64,000 nucleotides of DNA, from NCBI GenBank assembly GCA_017462785.1, contig JAFTQJ010000079.1, positions 1 to 64,000 of the forward strand, read 5' to 3'. Positions 25,279 to 34,755 of this stretch are shown here, piece after piece. This DNA comes from Oscillospiraceae bacterium. GTDB lineage: Bacteria; Bacillota; Clostridia; Oscillospirales; Ruminococcaceae. How positions within the stretch are numbered: position 1 is the first letter of the stretch; every line of letters starts with the position of its first letter. The notes beneath the pieces were generated by a model that was not told where the DNA came from, searched no databases, and worked only from the letters and a program-made list of their open reading frames with translations. The position numbers were made by a program, and so were the translations under genes.

Positions 25279-26448
25279 TCATTCATAAAGTTCATCAAAG
25301 CTCTGTGCGGTGTCGTCGTTCATGGTGCTGAGGTAGTTGCCCTCGGGTACCCACTCGACAATGGCACTCTGATCCGGCCGCAGGGGAACCTGCTGGGTGC
25401 GGAAATGCTCATTGATGATGTCCAGTGCTGCTCCCTTGTGGATCGACCAGATGGACTGACCGTAGGCATCGGAGCCTTCGCCGGGAAGCATGAACACGTT
25501 GACATTCTCCATGCTGATGGTGGAGGCGAGGTCTGCGATCATGCTGATCTGTCCAAGGCTCAGGTCGGTTGCAAGAAGCTCCTTTTCATAGATCTCGTCA
25601 ATCGCTGTCAGAAGCTTGAAGCTGCCCATATCCAGTGCTTTTTTCATGGCTGCGGCAAGGAACAGACGCTGTGCCTTGACTCTGCCGATGTCACCCTCAT
25701 CATAGCCACGGCGGAAACGGACGAACCACTCGGACTGTGTGCCGTTGAGCACCTGCTCACCTTCGTAGAGGATCTTATCCGCTTCATAGACGATGGTATA
25801 GGGCAGGTCGATCGGAATGCCGCCGATGATGTCCACGATCTGCACGATATTGTCACAGGAGGTGGTCACATAGGCATCCACCGGAATACCGAAGCTCTGC
25901 TGCACAGCATCCACAACACGCTGAATACTGCTGACGCTGGGGTCACCGCTGGAATAGATGCTGTTGAATTTATTTGACGGCGAGCTGGTATAATCCGGCA
26001 TATAGCTGTCACGGGGGATCTGAAGAATGTTCATGCTGGCGGTCAGCAGATTGAACTGGATCAGATAGTTGACATCATGCAGATTGCCGCTGCCGTTGGT
26101 GATCGTGTCAAAGCCGAGGAACAGGATGGTGTACTGTCCTTCGATGGTCTGGTTGAGATCCAGACCGTCATTTTCGATCAGCTCCGTATCGCTTCTCAGC
26201 TCCACCTGCTCCGACTCCGTTCTGGAGATCGTGCCCTCCATATAGAGCATGGGTTTCCGCTGCTTGAGGTAGTTGGTGATGGAAAGGTTCTCAACGGTGG
26301 TGCTGTTACCATCCGTTTCGTGGTATGCAATGATGGGGGCATTGAGCACCATGACCGACATCAATGCGAGTGTTGCCATCACAGCCGCAATCTTGATACA
26401 GACATTGAGTACGGGGGATGCAGCTGCGGACTTTCTTTTCTTGTTCAT
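25279..26448 (-). CDS. LytR-CpsA-Psr family cell-wall ligase
   Basis: A 389-residue LCP protein with one N-terminal TM (about 17-40) and an outside LCP domain. It has the phosphate- and metal-site pattern ILFLGFDTITNG, LLTASMNILQIPRDSYM, SCDNIVQIVDIIGGIPIDLPY, RFRRGYDEGDIGRVKAQRLFL. These enzymes attach teichoic acids or other glycopolymers to peptidoglycan. It overlaps yqeK by 4 bases (ATGA). Its place after nadD-yqeK is standard in Clostridia. Confidence 0.93.
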   Translation of the reverse strand: MNKKRKSAAASPVLNVCIKIAAVMATLALMSVMVLNAPIIAYHETDGNSTTVENLSITNYLKQRKPMLYMEGTISRTESEQVELRSDTELIENDGLDLNQTIEGQYTILFLGFDTITNGSGNLHDVNYLIQFNLLTASMNILQIPRDSYMPDYTSSPSNKFNSIYSSGDPSVSSIQRVVDAVQQSFGIPVDAYVTTSCDNIVQIVDIIGGIPIDLPYTIVYEADKILYEGEQVLNGTQSEWFVRFRRGYDEGDIGRVKAQRLFLAAAMKKALDMGSFKLLTAIDEIYEKELLATDLSLGQISMIADLASTISMENVNVFMLPGEGSDAYGQSIWSIHKGAALDIINEHFRTQQVPLRPDQSAIVEWVPEGNYLSTMNDDTAQSFDELYE

Positions 26449-27029
26449 TTCAAGTCATCCTTTCTTAGAAGCAGCAGATAGTAATTATAGGCGGCGATGC
26501 TGGTTTCCGGCAGCAGGACACCCTTTTTCAGAACGGCTGCGGCAGAATCTCCGATCGCCTCAAGCATTGCCTCCTGCAAATTTTCGCCGGCAAGCCGCCG
26601 CATTTTTCCAACTCCCTTATAATCACGTTCCTCCGAGATCATATCCGCAATATAGATGATCTCTTCAAGCAGGGACATCTGCGGTCTTGCCACGGTATGG
26701 TAACGCACTGCGTTCAGAATGTCCGTATCCGTGACACCGAATTCGCTCTGCAAAAAGTTTGCACCGGCAATGCCGTGCCAGAGTTTCCTCGAATGCAGCT
26801 CCGCTTCCTCCGGTCTGTAGTCACCGATGAACAGCAGAGCCTGCTGCTCTTCGGGGGGCGTTTCCTTGCAGATGTCATGCAGAAGTCCTGCAAAATACGC
26901 CTTCTCCACATCCGCACCGTACTGCTGTGCAAGCTGTCGGGCTGCCCTTGCGACATTGCAGGAATGCCTGAACCGCTTCGGGGAAAGACGCTGTTCCAGA
27001 AAGGCGATCTTATCCTTTACCTGATACAC
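26445..27029 (-). CDS. yqeK: HD-domain nucleotide hydrolase YqeK
   Basis: A 194-residue HD protein, assigned in the family as a symmetrical Ap4A hydrolase. Metal ligands are His in RFRHSCNVAR, HD in GLLHDICKE, His in KLWHGIAG and the later YHTVARP and YIADMISEERD. The start is a GTG at 27029, inside the end of nadD (13-base overlap), with GGAAG upstream. It overlaps the LCP gene by 4 bases. Confidence 0.93.
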   Translation of the reverse strand: MYQVKDKIAFLEQRLSPKRFRHSCNVARAARQLAQQYGADVEKAYFAGLLHDICKETPPEEQQALLFIGDYRPEEAELHSRKLWHGIAGANFLQSEFGVTDTDILNAVRYHTVARPQMSLLEEIIYIADMISEERDYKGVGKMRRLAGENLQEAMLEAIGDSAAAVLKKGVLLPETSIAAYNYYLLLLRKDDLK

Positions 27030-27634
27030 AAATCATCACTTCCAGCATACAAATTTCTCTTATCTATATATTGTACTATTTTTTTCGGCAAATAGCAAGA
27101 ATTATCCGATCTTTTTTGTACGTTCTCCCGAATCTTTGTGGAAGATATAGGAAAACTTTCCACATTCACAAGATAAATTCCACCATATTGACGCAGGTTT
27201 TCTGCACATTGCTCCAGCTCTGCATACTCCTCCGGCTCTCTTGCGATGGCTGCGAGGGAGGTGTACTGCAAAATCTCCTGCCAGCGGTGCCATTTTGTGA
27301 ACGTGCGGAGCATATCCCCGCCGATGAGGAGGAAGAATTCCGCATCCGGATAAGCCTTTGCAAAATGCGTCACGGTATAATAGGAATAGCTCACCTGATC
27401 CTGCCGCAGCTCATAGTCCTTTGCATGCATCCACGGGTATTCCTCCGCAGCGAGGCGGCACATCTCCAGCCGGTCCTCCTCCGGTGCATAGGCATCTGCG
27501 GATTTGTGGGGCGGACGCTTTGCAGGCACCAGCCAGACCTCATCCAGCCCGAGGGCTGCATGGACGCTTTCGGCAAGGTGGAGGTGTCCGTTATGGGGCG
27601 GATTGAAGCTGCCGCCGAAAATGCCGATCCGCAT
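27017..27634 (-). CDS. nadD: Nicotinate-nucleotide adenylyltransferase
   Basis: A 205-residue NMN-type adenylyltransferase for NAD synthesis. The nucleotidyl-transferase motif is GIFGGSFNPPHNGHLHLAE; later motifs are WLVPAKRPPHK, LIGGDML and the C-terminal ISSTKIRE. Its ATG shares one base with the yhbY stop (TAATG). Confidence 0.97.
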   Translation of the reverse strand: MRIGIFGGSFNPPHNGHLHLAESVHAALGLDEVWLVPAKRPPHKSADAYAPEEDRLEMCRLAAEEYPWMHAKDYELRQDQVSYSYYTVTHFAKAYPDAEFFLLIGGDMLRTFTKWHRWQEILQYTSLAAIAREPEEYAELEQCAENLRQYGGIYLVNVESFPISSTKIRENVQKRSDNSCYLPKKIVQYIDKRNLYAGSDDLCIR

Positions 27635-27936
27635 TACTTCTTATTCTTGGGCAGTTCGATGACCGGCTCCTGCGGATTTCTCTTGAACAGGACGAACTTG
27701 CTGCCGATGACCTGAACGACCTCGGATTTCGTCTTTTCTGCGATCTCCTCCGCTGCTTCCCTTGCGGAAAGCATGGAATTGTCCAGCACACGGAGCTTGA
27801 TCAGCTCACGCTTGCGGAGGGCATCATTCACCTGCTGGATGAGGTTGTCGTTGATGCCGCCCTTTCCGATCTGGAAGATCGTTTCATAATTCGCTGCGAT
27901 TCCACGCAGGAATGCTCTCTGTTTGCTTGTCAGCAT
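27634..27936 (-). CDS. yhbY: YhbY-family RNA-binding protein
   Basis: A 100-residue CRS1-YhbY protein that binds pre-50S ribosomes. Motifs are MLTSKQRAFLRGIAAN, FQIGKGGIN, ALRKRELIKLRVL and VVQVIGSKFVLFKRNP. The ATG at 27936 is chosen because the family starts LTSKQR and because it falls just after the rdgB stop; an ATG at 27948 sits too close to the AAAGG. Confidence 0.9.
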   Translation of the reverse strand: MLTSKQRAFLRGIAANYETIFQIGKGGINDNLIQQVNDALRKRELIKLRVLDNSMLSAREAAEEIAEKTKSEVVQVIGSKFVLFKRNPQEPVIELPKNKK

Positions 27937-27937
27937 T

Positions 27938-28519
27938 TCATTCACCATACCTTTCTCTGAGTACGTCATAAAGCTTTTTCAGTGCATTTGCACGGTGGCT
28001 CACCTGATTTTTTTCCTCTGCGGAAAGCTCTGCAAAGGATCTGTCACCATACATAAATACCGGATCATAGCCAAAACCATTGGTGCCCCGTTCCTCATAG
28101 CCAATCATGCCGCAGCACTCGCCCTCACAGATGAGCAGTTCCCCGTTTTCATCAATGAACGCAATGTCCGTGACAAATCTGGCGGTTCTCTGCTCCTGCG
28201 GAACATCTGCCATGACCTTCAGGAGCTTGCTGCAAAGCTCTCCCTCCGGTGCAAATCTTGCGGAGTACACGCCCGGTGCACCGTCAAGTGCATCCACACA
28301 AAGACCGCTGTCATCGGCAATGACGGGCATTCTGACCTCAGCATAGACCGCCCTTGCCTTGATCTCGGCATTGGCAGCAAAGGTCGTACCGTTTTCCTCG
28401 GGATCAACGCTCACGCCGGCATCCTGCTGGGAGAGCACCTCAATGCCCAGCGGTGTGAGGATCTCACGCACCTCACGGAGCTTGTTTTTGTTATTGGTAG
28501 CAAGTACGATCTTACGCAT
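27938..28519 (-). CDS. rdgB: XTP/dITP diphosphatase (RdgB/HAM1)
   Basis: A 193-residue house-cleaning enzyme that removes non-canonical purine nucleotides. Motifs are IVLATNNKNKLREV, the Mg site IADDSGLCVDALDGAPGVYSARFA, and the C-terminal GTNGFGYDPVFM and SHRANALKK. The ATG at 28519 has GGAGG upstream and overlaps the ftsY stop by 8 bases. Confidence 0.97.
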   Translation of the reverse strand: MRKIVLATNNKNKLREVREILTPLGIEVLSQQDAGVSVDPEENGTTFAANAEIKARAVYAEVRMPVIADDSGLCVDALDGAPGVYSARFAPEGELCSKLLKVMADVPQEQRTARFVTDIAFIDENGELLICEGECCGMIGYEERGTNGFGYDPVFMYGDRSFAELSAEEKNQVSHRANALKKLYDVLRERYGE

Positions 28520-29489
28520 CTTCTTCCTCCCCGTTCTCATCGTCCGCTTTCTTCTCCTCGGACGGGAGCTTGACATCCTTGGAATGGTCGAACAGTGCCT
28601 TTACAAAGTCCGCATTATCGAAAGTCTGGAGATCCTCGATCTTCTCGCCCACACCAATGAGCTTGACCGGAATACCCAGCTCATTCTTGATGGAAACAAC
28701 GATGCCGCCCTTGGCTGTGCCGTCGAGCTTTGTGAGAACGATACCGGTGATATTTGCCACCTCACTGAACAGCTTTGCCTGATTAACGGCATTCTGTCCG
28801 GTGGTCGCATCGAGGACGAGGAGCACTTCCTTTGCACAGCCCTCTGCACGGGATTCGAGGATGCGGTTGATCTTTGCAAGCTCATCCATCAGGTTTTTCT
28901 TGTTGTGCAGTCTGCCGGCGGTATCGACAATGACCACATCGCACTGTCTTGCCTTTGCAGCGGTGATGGCATCGAACACCACGGATGCAGGGTCGGAGCC
29001 TTCGGCATGCTTGACGATCTCCACGCCTGCACGCTGCGTCCAGACCTCAAGCTGGTCGATGGCGGCTGCACGGAAGGTGTCAGCTGCGGCAACGATCACA
29101 CGCTTGCCCTCCTGCTTGAACTGGTGGCAGAGCTTGCCGATGGTGGTGGTCTTTCCGGCACCGTTGACACCGATGACCATGATGACGGAGGGTGTTGTGG
29201 AAAGGTCGAGTGCCACGTCATCCCCCATCATGTCGCTGATGATCTCTTCGATCAGCTCCATGATTTTGGAGGGATCCGTCACACCACGCTCCTTGACAAG
29301 CTTGCGGAGCCTTGCACAGATCTCGACGGAGGTTTCCACGCCCATATCGCTCATGATCATGGTTTCCTCAAGCTGTTCAAACAGCTCCTCGTCGATCTTC
29401 GTGAAGGAATTGACCACACGCTGCATCTTCTGTACAACCGCATCACGGGTTTTCTGAAGTCCTGCTTTGATTTTTGAAAAAAGTCCCAT
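28512..29489 (-). CDS. ftsY: Signal recognition particle receptor FtsY
   Basis: A 325-residue SRP GTPase that delivers ribosome-nascent chains to SecYEG. It has a short N-terminal region without the long acidic A domain, the NG domain with P-loop GVNGAGKTTTIGKL, DTFRAAAIDQL, DTAGRLHNKKNLM, TKLDGTAKGG and GVGEKIEDL. An acidic tail ends the chain. AGGAGG precedes the ATG. It follows smc by 19 bases. Confidence 0.97.
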   Translation of the reverse strand: MGLFSKIKAGLQKTRDAVVQKMQRVVNSFTKIDEELFEQLEETMIMSDMGVETSVEICARLRKLVKERGVTDPSKIMELIEEIISDMMGDDVALDLSTTPSVIMVIGVNGAGKTTTIGKLCHQFKQEGKRVIVAAADTFRAAAIDQLEVWTQRAGVEIVKHAEGSDPASVVFDAITAAKARQCDVVIVDTAGRLHNKKNLMDELAKINRILESRAEGCAKEVLLVLDATTGQNAVNQAKLFSEVANITGIVLTKLDGTAKGGIVVSIKNELGIPVKLIGVGEKIEDLQTFDNADFVKALFDHSKDVKLPSEEKKADDENGEEEDA

Positions 29490-29508
29490 AAATGCCTCCT
29501 GTTATCGT

Positions 29509-32500
29509 TTATGATTCATCCAGCGGAATATCCTCCGGCTGTTCAAGCTTGAGCAGACGGGAAATGCCGTCCTCCTGCATCGTCACGCCATAGAGGACAT
29601 TTGCCTCCTCCATCGCACTGCGGCGGTGGGTGACAAGCACAAACTGGGTGCTGTCGGTGAATTGTTTGAGATACCTCGCATATTTGCGGACATTGGCTTC
29701 GTCAAGTGCTGCGTCGATCTCGTCAAGAATGCAGAATGGTGCAGGACGCAGACGCAGGATCGCAAGATAAATTGCGATCGCCACAAAGGACTGCTCACCG
29801 CCGGAGAGGGAGATCAGGTTCTTGATGACCTTTCCGGGCGGTGCGACATTGATCTCAATGCCCGATGTGAGGATATTTTCAGGATCCGTCAATGTCAGGT
29901 CAGCCTTACCGCCGCCGAACAGATCGACAAAGATCTCCTTGAAATTCTGGTTGATGACTGCAAAGCTCTCTGAGAAAATGCGGCACATCTCCTCGGTCAG
30001 CTCCGCAATGAGCTTTTCCAGCTCGTTTTTGGATCTGCGTACATCCGCCATCTGTGCGGACAGGAATTTGTATCGATCGGATACCTCACGGTATTCCTCG
30101 ATCGCATCCACGTTGACGCTACCGAGTGCACGGATCTTCTGCTTCAGCTCGGAAAGGCGTTTTCTTGCGGCTGCGGTATCCTCGATCGGCTCGGCGATCC
30201 GCTGTGCCTCAGAGCGTGTCAGCTCGTAGACCTCCAGCAGCTGTGTGATGATCGTGTCGTTTTCCGTGCGGAGGTGCTCCTCACGCTCGGTCAGCCTTGT
30301 AACCTCGGCGGAAAGCTTTTCCTTTGCCGCATGGAATTCTGTCAGACCCTTCTGCATCTGCCGGATCCGCATGTTCTGCTCATCATGTGCCTGTGATGCC
30401 TGCTTTGCTTTCGCCTCCGTTTCAGCAATGCTCCTGCCGGTATCCGCAAGGGTCTGCTCCTTTGCGGCAGCCTCCTTGGTTTTCTCCGCAATGGCAGCAC
30501 GGCACTGCTCGATCCCGGCAATGAGCCTGCCCTCCCTTTCCTCTGCGGATGCTGCGGCTTCCCTTGCAAGAGAAAGGCTGTTTGCGGCGGATTCTTCATC
30601 CTTCTGTGCCTGTACCAGACGGATTTTGAGGTCGCCGTATTCCTCGGAAAGACGGCTTCTCTCCTGCTGCATTGCAGTTCTGCGTTCTCTTGCACCGGTC
30701 ACGCCGCTTTCAGCTTCGGTGATCTGCAAAAGAAGTGCATCATGTTCCGCCTGAGCCTTTTGGAGTGCAGCGTTTGCGTCCTCCGTATTCTGTGCAAGCA
30801 GAGCACGGCGGGATTCCTGTTCCTGTGCCTGCATGCGGTACTGGTTCACGGGGAATGCACAGCGTTCTGCTTCACTTTGCAGCTGGAGAAGCTGCTGCTG
30901 GAGTGCGGTGAACTGTTCTGCTTCTGCCTGTAAGGATGCTTCGGCTTCTGCCGCCTCCTGTGCACAGCGGCGTGCGGTTTCCTCCGCCTCCTGACACTGC
31001 TTTGCAAGCAGTGCAATGGCATTCTGCAATTCGTTCAGTTCCGTTTTTCTGGTCAGCATGCCGCCTGTCTTCTGAACGGAACCGCCGGTGAAGGAACCGC
31101 CGGCATTGATGACCTGACCGTCCATGGTCACGATCCGGAAGCGGTAGCTGTAACGCTTGGCGATCTCGGTCGCATCATCAATATTTTCCGCAATGACGAT
31201 CCTGCCTAGGAGGGATTCTGCGATGCTGCGGTACGCCGGATCGCATTCCACGAGGTCGCTTGCCACTGCGACAAAGCCCCTCTGGTTCTGGAGTCCCTGC
31301 TCCGTCAGGCGTTTGCCACGGATGGAGGTCAGCGGCAGGAAGGTGGCACGTCCTGCACGGTTGTCACGCAGGAAACGGATGCCGGCTTTTGCGGCGTTTT
31401 CGTCCGCAGTAATGAGATGCTGCACGGACGCTCCGAGGGCGGTTTCAATGGCGATGCCATATCTGCCGTCCACCTGAATCAGCTGTGCCACGGTGCCGAA
31501 AATGCCTTGCAGCGTACCCTGCCGGACGCTCCGCATGATGCTCTTGACGCTGCCGGAGAAGCCCTCCATATTGTTTTCAAGATCGGTCAGGAAACGGTGT
31601 CTTTGCTTTTTGTCACGCATCTGGAAACCGAGCTGACGGAATTGTTCTTCCGCATTCTGCCGGTTTTGCAGAAGTGCCTGACAATGCTGTCTGCCGGCTG
31701 CAAGCTGTGCTTCCTGCCGGAGGACATCCTCCTGTGCAGCCTGTGCAGCCTGCAACGCCTGTGCATGGGCCGCCTCTGCTTCTGCAAGCATGCGGGCAGC
31801 CTCCTGACTGCCGCTTTCGAGAAGCTCCTGCTCCTGCACGCATTTTTCAGCATGCTCCTGTGCCGCACGGATGGCAAACTGCAATTCGCTGCGTTCGAGG
31901 TAGAGCCGGTGCAGCTGTGCATCCGCCTGCTGGGTCTTTTCATCCTCCTGCATCCACGCACTTTCCATCTGCGTGAAAGCATCGGCAGCCTTGGCAAGTG
32001 CGGTTTCCGTACTGCGGCAGATCTCCTGCATTTGTGCAAAGGTCTGCTCTGCCTGTGCAAGCTGCTGCTCACGCCTGCCACGCTCCTGCAGCTCCTCGGC
32101 ATGGCGTTTTTCTGCGATTTTCTGTGCTTCTTCGTTGTGCACGATGTCATTTTTCAGAACGGCGATCTCGGACTGTATCTGTGCGGAAAGCTCACGCAGT
32201 TCGGACACGAGCCTGTATGCTTCCTCCGATTCTACGGAACACTGCTGCATGATGCGGTAGCAGTTCTGGATCTTTTCCTCTTCGTCAGCAATGTCACGCT
32301 CCGCATTTTCATACTCGGTGCGGCTGATGAGGAGCTTTTCTTCGAGGGCTTTGAGCTTATCCTGCAATACGGAGAGCTGATCGACCCAGACGGAGATCTC
32401 CAGCGTTTTTTCTTCCTGTGCAAGCACGAGGAATTTCTGAGCCTTTTCCGCCTGACGGCGAAGCGGCTCGACACGCCCCTCCAGTTCGGAAACAATGTCA

Positions 32501-33075
32501 TGCAGACGCTCCATATTCTCTTCGGCTGCATCAAGCTTGCGTTCCGCTTCCTGCTTGCGGTAGCGGAATTTGGAAATGCCGGCTGCCTCCTCAAAAAGCT
32601 CACGGCGATCATTGCTCTTTGCACCGACGATCTCTGCGATCCTGCCCTGTCCGATGATGGAATAACCGTCACGTCCAAGACCGGTGTCCATGAACAGCTC
32701 GTTGATGTCCTTCAGACGGACGGATTTGCCGTTGATGCGGTATTCACTGTCACCGCTGCGGTAGAGCTTTCGGGTGACGCTCACCTCATCGCCGTAGCCC
32801 TCCAGCCTGCCCTCGCTGTTGTCAATGACAAGCGTGACGGCGGCAAAGCCCATGGGGCGTTTTGCAACAGTACCGGAAAAAATAACGTCCTCCATCTTGT
32901 TTCCACGCAGGGTTTTCGTGGACTGCTCGCCCAGCACCCAGCGTACAGAGTCGCCGATATTACTTTTTCCGCTGCCGTTCGGTCCGACTACGGCGGTCAG
33001 ACCTTTGTCGAAATTCAGTTTGATCTTATCCGGAAAGGATTTGAAGCCTTGTAATTCCAAGGATTTTAAGTACAT
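29509..33075 (-). CDS. smc: Chromosome segregation ATPase SMC
   Basis: A 1188-residue SMC protein for chromosome compaction. Walker A GPNGSGKSNIGDSV is at about 32-45. Two long Ala/Glu/Gln-rich coiled coils flank a hinge (about 505-690, with GRYGIAIETALGA and VTMDGQVINAGGSFTGGS). The C-terminal head has the signature LSGGEQSFVAIAIYLA and Walker B FCILDEIDAALDEANV. GGGAG precedes the ATG; the radical SAM gene ends 3 bases upstream. Confidence 0.98.
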   Translation of the reverse strand: MYLKSLELQGFKSFPDKIKLNFDKGLTAVVGPNGSGKSNIGDSVRWVLGEQSTKTLRGNKMEDVIFSGTVAKRPMGFAAVTLVIDNSEGRLEGYGDEVSVTRKLYRSGDSEYRINGKSVRLKDINELFMDTGLGRDGYSIIGQGRIAEIVGAKSNDRRELFEEAAGISKFRYRKQEAERKLDAAEENMERLHDIVSELEGRVEPLRRQAEKAQKFLVLAQEEKTLEISVWVDQLSVLQDKLKALEEKLLISRTEYENAERDIADEEEKIQNCYRIMQQCSVESEEAYRLVSELRELSAQIQSEIAVLKNDIVHNEEAQKIAEKRHAEELQERGRREQQLAQAEQTFAQMQEICRSTETALAKAADAFTQMESAWMQEDEKTQQADAQLHRLYLERSELQFAIRAAQEHAEKCVQEQELLESGSQEAARMLAEAEAAHAQALQAAQAAQEDVLRQEAQLAAGRQHCQALLQNRQNAEEQFRQLGFQMRDKKQRHRFLTDLENNMEGFSGSVKSIMRSVRQGTLQGIFGTVAQLIQVDGRYGIAIETALGASVQHLITADENAAKAGIRFLRDNRAGRATFLPLTSIRGKRLTEQGLQNQRGFVAVASDLVECDPAYRSIAESLLGRIVIAENIDDATEIAKRYSYRFRIVTMDGQVINAGGSFTGGSVQKTGGMLTRKTELNELQNAIALLAKQCQEAEETARRCAQEAAEAEASLQAEAEQFTALQQQLLQLQSEAERCAFPVNQYRMQAQEQESRRALLAQNTEDANAALQKAQAEHDALLLQITEAESGVTGARERRTAMQQERSRLSEEYGDLKIRLVQAQKDEESAANSLSLAREAAASAEEREGRLIAGIEQCRAAIAEKTKEAAAKEQTLADTGRSIAETEAKAKQASQAHDEQNMRIRQMQKGLTEFHAAKEKLSAEVTRLTEREEHLRTENDTIITQLLEVYELTRSEAQRIAEPIEDTAAARKRLSELKQKIRALGSVNVDAIEEYREVSDRYKFLSAQMADVRRSKNELEKLIAELTEEMCRIFSESFAVINQNFKEIFVDLFGGGKADLTLTDPENILTSGIEINVAPPGKVIKNLISLSGGEQSFVAIAIYLAILRLRPAPFCILDEIDAALDEANVRKYARYLKQFTDSTQFVLVTHRRSAMEEANVLYGVTMQEDGISRLLKLEQPEDIPLDES

Positions 33076-33078
33076 TTG

Positions 33079-34071
33079 CTACTCCCTTAATTCGATCTGG
33101 TATTCATCTAAATTCTCATCGCCGATGATCTTCACCGCTGTGCCAACGCTCTGAAAATGCAGGATATTCGCCCTTTTGTGCCCTACTGCCTTGCTGATGC
33201 AGGAGGGATGCACGGCAAATACTGCCTGCTCCCGTCCGCATTCTCCCAGCAGCTCCGTCATACGCCGGCGAAACAGCACACCCTCGCACAGCTCACGGAA
33301 TGCCGGATGATAAAAACCGCCGACACAGTCCTGTGCAACGAATTCGGACGCATGCAGACCGCATTTGATGACAGCAATGCCGTCCGCTGCAAACTGCGAG
33401 AGCATTTCTGCACAGAATGCAGTGACCTCATCAAACGAAAAAAGCTGGTATTCGCCGCTTTTCAGTTTGTCTGCAAGGGGCGTATTTTGCAGGACTGCCG
33501 TGGGATAGATCCGCACAGTGTCCGGATGGATTTTCCGGATCTCCTGCAAGGTGCGGCGTTCGTCCTCCATCGTGCTTTTGTAAAGCCCGACCATCACCTG
33601 CAACCCCAGTTCAAAGCCGTATTCCCGAATCAGCGTGCATGCATCCGCCACGTCCTGTGCGGTATGCCCACGGTCATTGGCTGCGAGAACATGGTCGCAC
33701 ATCGACTGTGCACCAAGCTCGATCGCCGTCACGCCGTACATTTTCAGAATGTCAAGCACTCCCCTGCTGATGCAGTCGGGACGTGTGGAAATGCGGATGC
33801 CGCAAAAGCCGTTTTCTCCCAGAAAGGGCTGCACGGCTTCGAGAAGCTCCAGCATGTAATCCCGTGGGATCGCCGTAAAGCTGCCGCCGAAGAAGGCGAC
33901 CTCGGTATTGCGGCAGTTGGAGATCTCCGCAGATGCCTTTGCACAGATCCGCTGCACATCCGCTGCACGGGGCAGAGCGTCCTGTGCAGTGATCGCATGC
34001 TGATTGCAGAATGAACACTTGTGGGGGCATCCTGCATGCGGTACAAAAATGGCGATATTCTTATGTTTCAT
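33079..34071 (-). CDS. Elp3-like radical SAM protein
   Basis: A 330-residue radical SAM protein with cluster motif CPHKCSFC (15-22), the GGSFTAIP loop, RISTRPDCI and GAQSM, which resemble the catalytic half of Elp3-type enzymes. It lacks an acetyltransferase domain. In Clostridia it sits between rnc and smc, as here, and has no assigned reaction. It overlaps rnc by 11 bases. Confidence 0.9.
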   Translation of the reverse strand: MKHKNIAIFVPHAGCPHKCSFCNQHAITAQDALPRAADVQRICAKASAEISNCRNTEVAFFGGSFTAIPRDYMLELLEAVQPFLGENGFCGIRISTRPDCISRGVLDILKMYGVTAIELGAQSMCDHVLAANDRGHTAQDVADACTLIREYGFELGLQVMVGLYKSTMEDERRTLQEIRKIHPDTVRIYPTAVLQNTPLADKLKSGEYQLFSFDEVTAFCAEMLSQFAADGIAVIKCGLHASEFVAQDCVGGFYHPAFRELCEGVLFRRRMTELLGECGREQAVFAVHPSCISKAVGHKRANILHFQSVGTAVKIIGDENLDEYQIELRE

Positions 34072-34753
34072 AGCCCATCAGTTCCAATGCTTCCTTCGCT
34101 GCCATCTGTTCAGCCTCTTTCTTGCTCCTGCCGCTGCCCTTTCCGATGACATTCGAATTGAGGCAGACCTCCACTGCAAAGGTCTTGCTGTGGTCGGGTC
34201 CGGATTCGCTGATGAGGATATATTCCACCTTTTCTTCGGGGTTCTTCTGAATGACCTCCTGCAGGGCGGTCTTGTAGTCACCGAACAGCATGGAACGGTT
34301 TTCGGGGATATTCTTCGGGATGAACCGGAGAATATGTGCTCTTGCCGCTTCAAGTCCTGCATCGAGGTAGATCGCTGCGATCACCGCTTCAAAGGCATCC
34401 GCCAGAATGGAGGGACGCTCCCTGCCGCCGGTGTGGGTTTCGCCCTTGCCAAGCAGGAGGAATTCTCCCAGACGGATCTGAAGTGCAAAGCGGTGCAGGG
34501 ATTTTTCGCAGACGAGAGCTGCACGGATCTTCGTCAGCTCGCCCTCCGGCAGGTCGGGAAAACTCTGGAACAGGTGCTGTGATACCACGATGGAAAGCAC
34601 GCTGTCACCGAGGAATTCCAGACGCTCATTGCTCCGCCGCTGCTTTTTCTTCTCATTCGCATAGGAGGAATGGGAAAGTGCTTCATGCAGCAGATCCTTG
34701 TTTTGAAATGTGATTCCTAAAATTTGTTCAAATTCCGAGAAATCCGGTTCCAT
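34061..34753 (-). CDS. rnc: Ribonuclease III
   Basis: A 230-residue enzyme with the signature ERLEFLGDSVLSIVVS, the catalytic Asp/Glu sites (DAFEAVIAAIYLDAG) and a C-terminal dsRNA-binding domain (YKTALQEVIQKNPEE ... GSGRSKKEAEQMAAKEAL). It processes rRNA and regulatory RNA. The ATG at 34753 has GGGAGAG before it. plsX ends 2 bases upstream; the acpP gene often found between plsX and rnc is absent. Confidence 0.97.
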   Translation of the reverse strand: MEPDFSEFEQILGITFQNKDLLHEALSHSSYANEKKKQRRSNERLEFLGDSVLSIVVSQHLFQSFPDLPEGELTKIRAALVCEKSLHRFALQIRLGEFLLLGKGETHTGGRERPSILADAFEAVIAAIYLDAGLEAARAHILRFIPKNIPENRSMLFGDYKTALQEVIQKNPEEKVEYILISESGPDHSKTFAVEVCLNSNVIGKGSGRSKKEAEQMAAKEALELMGYET

Positions 34754-34755
34754 GG

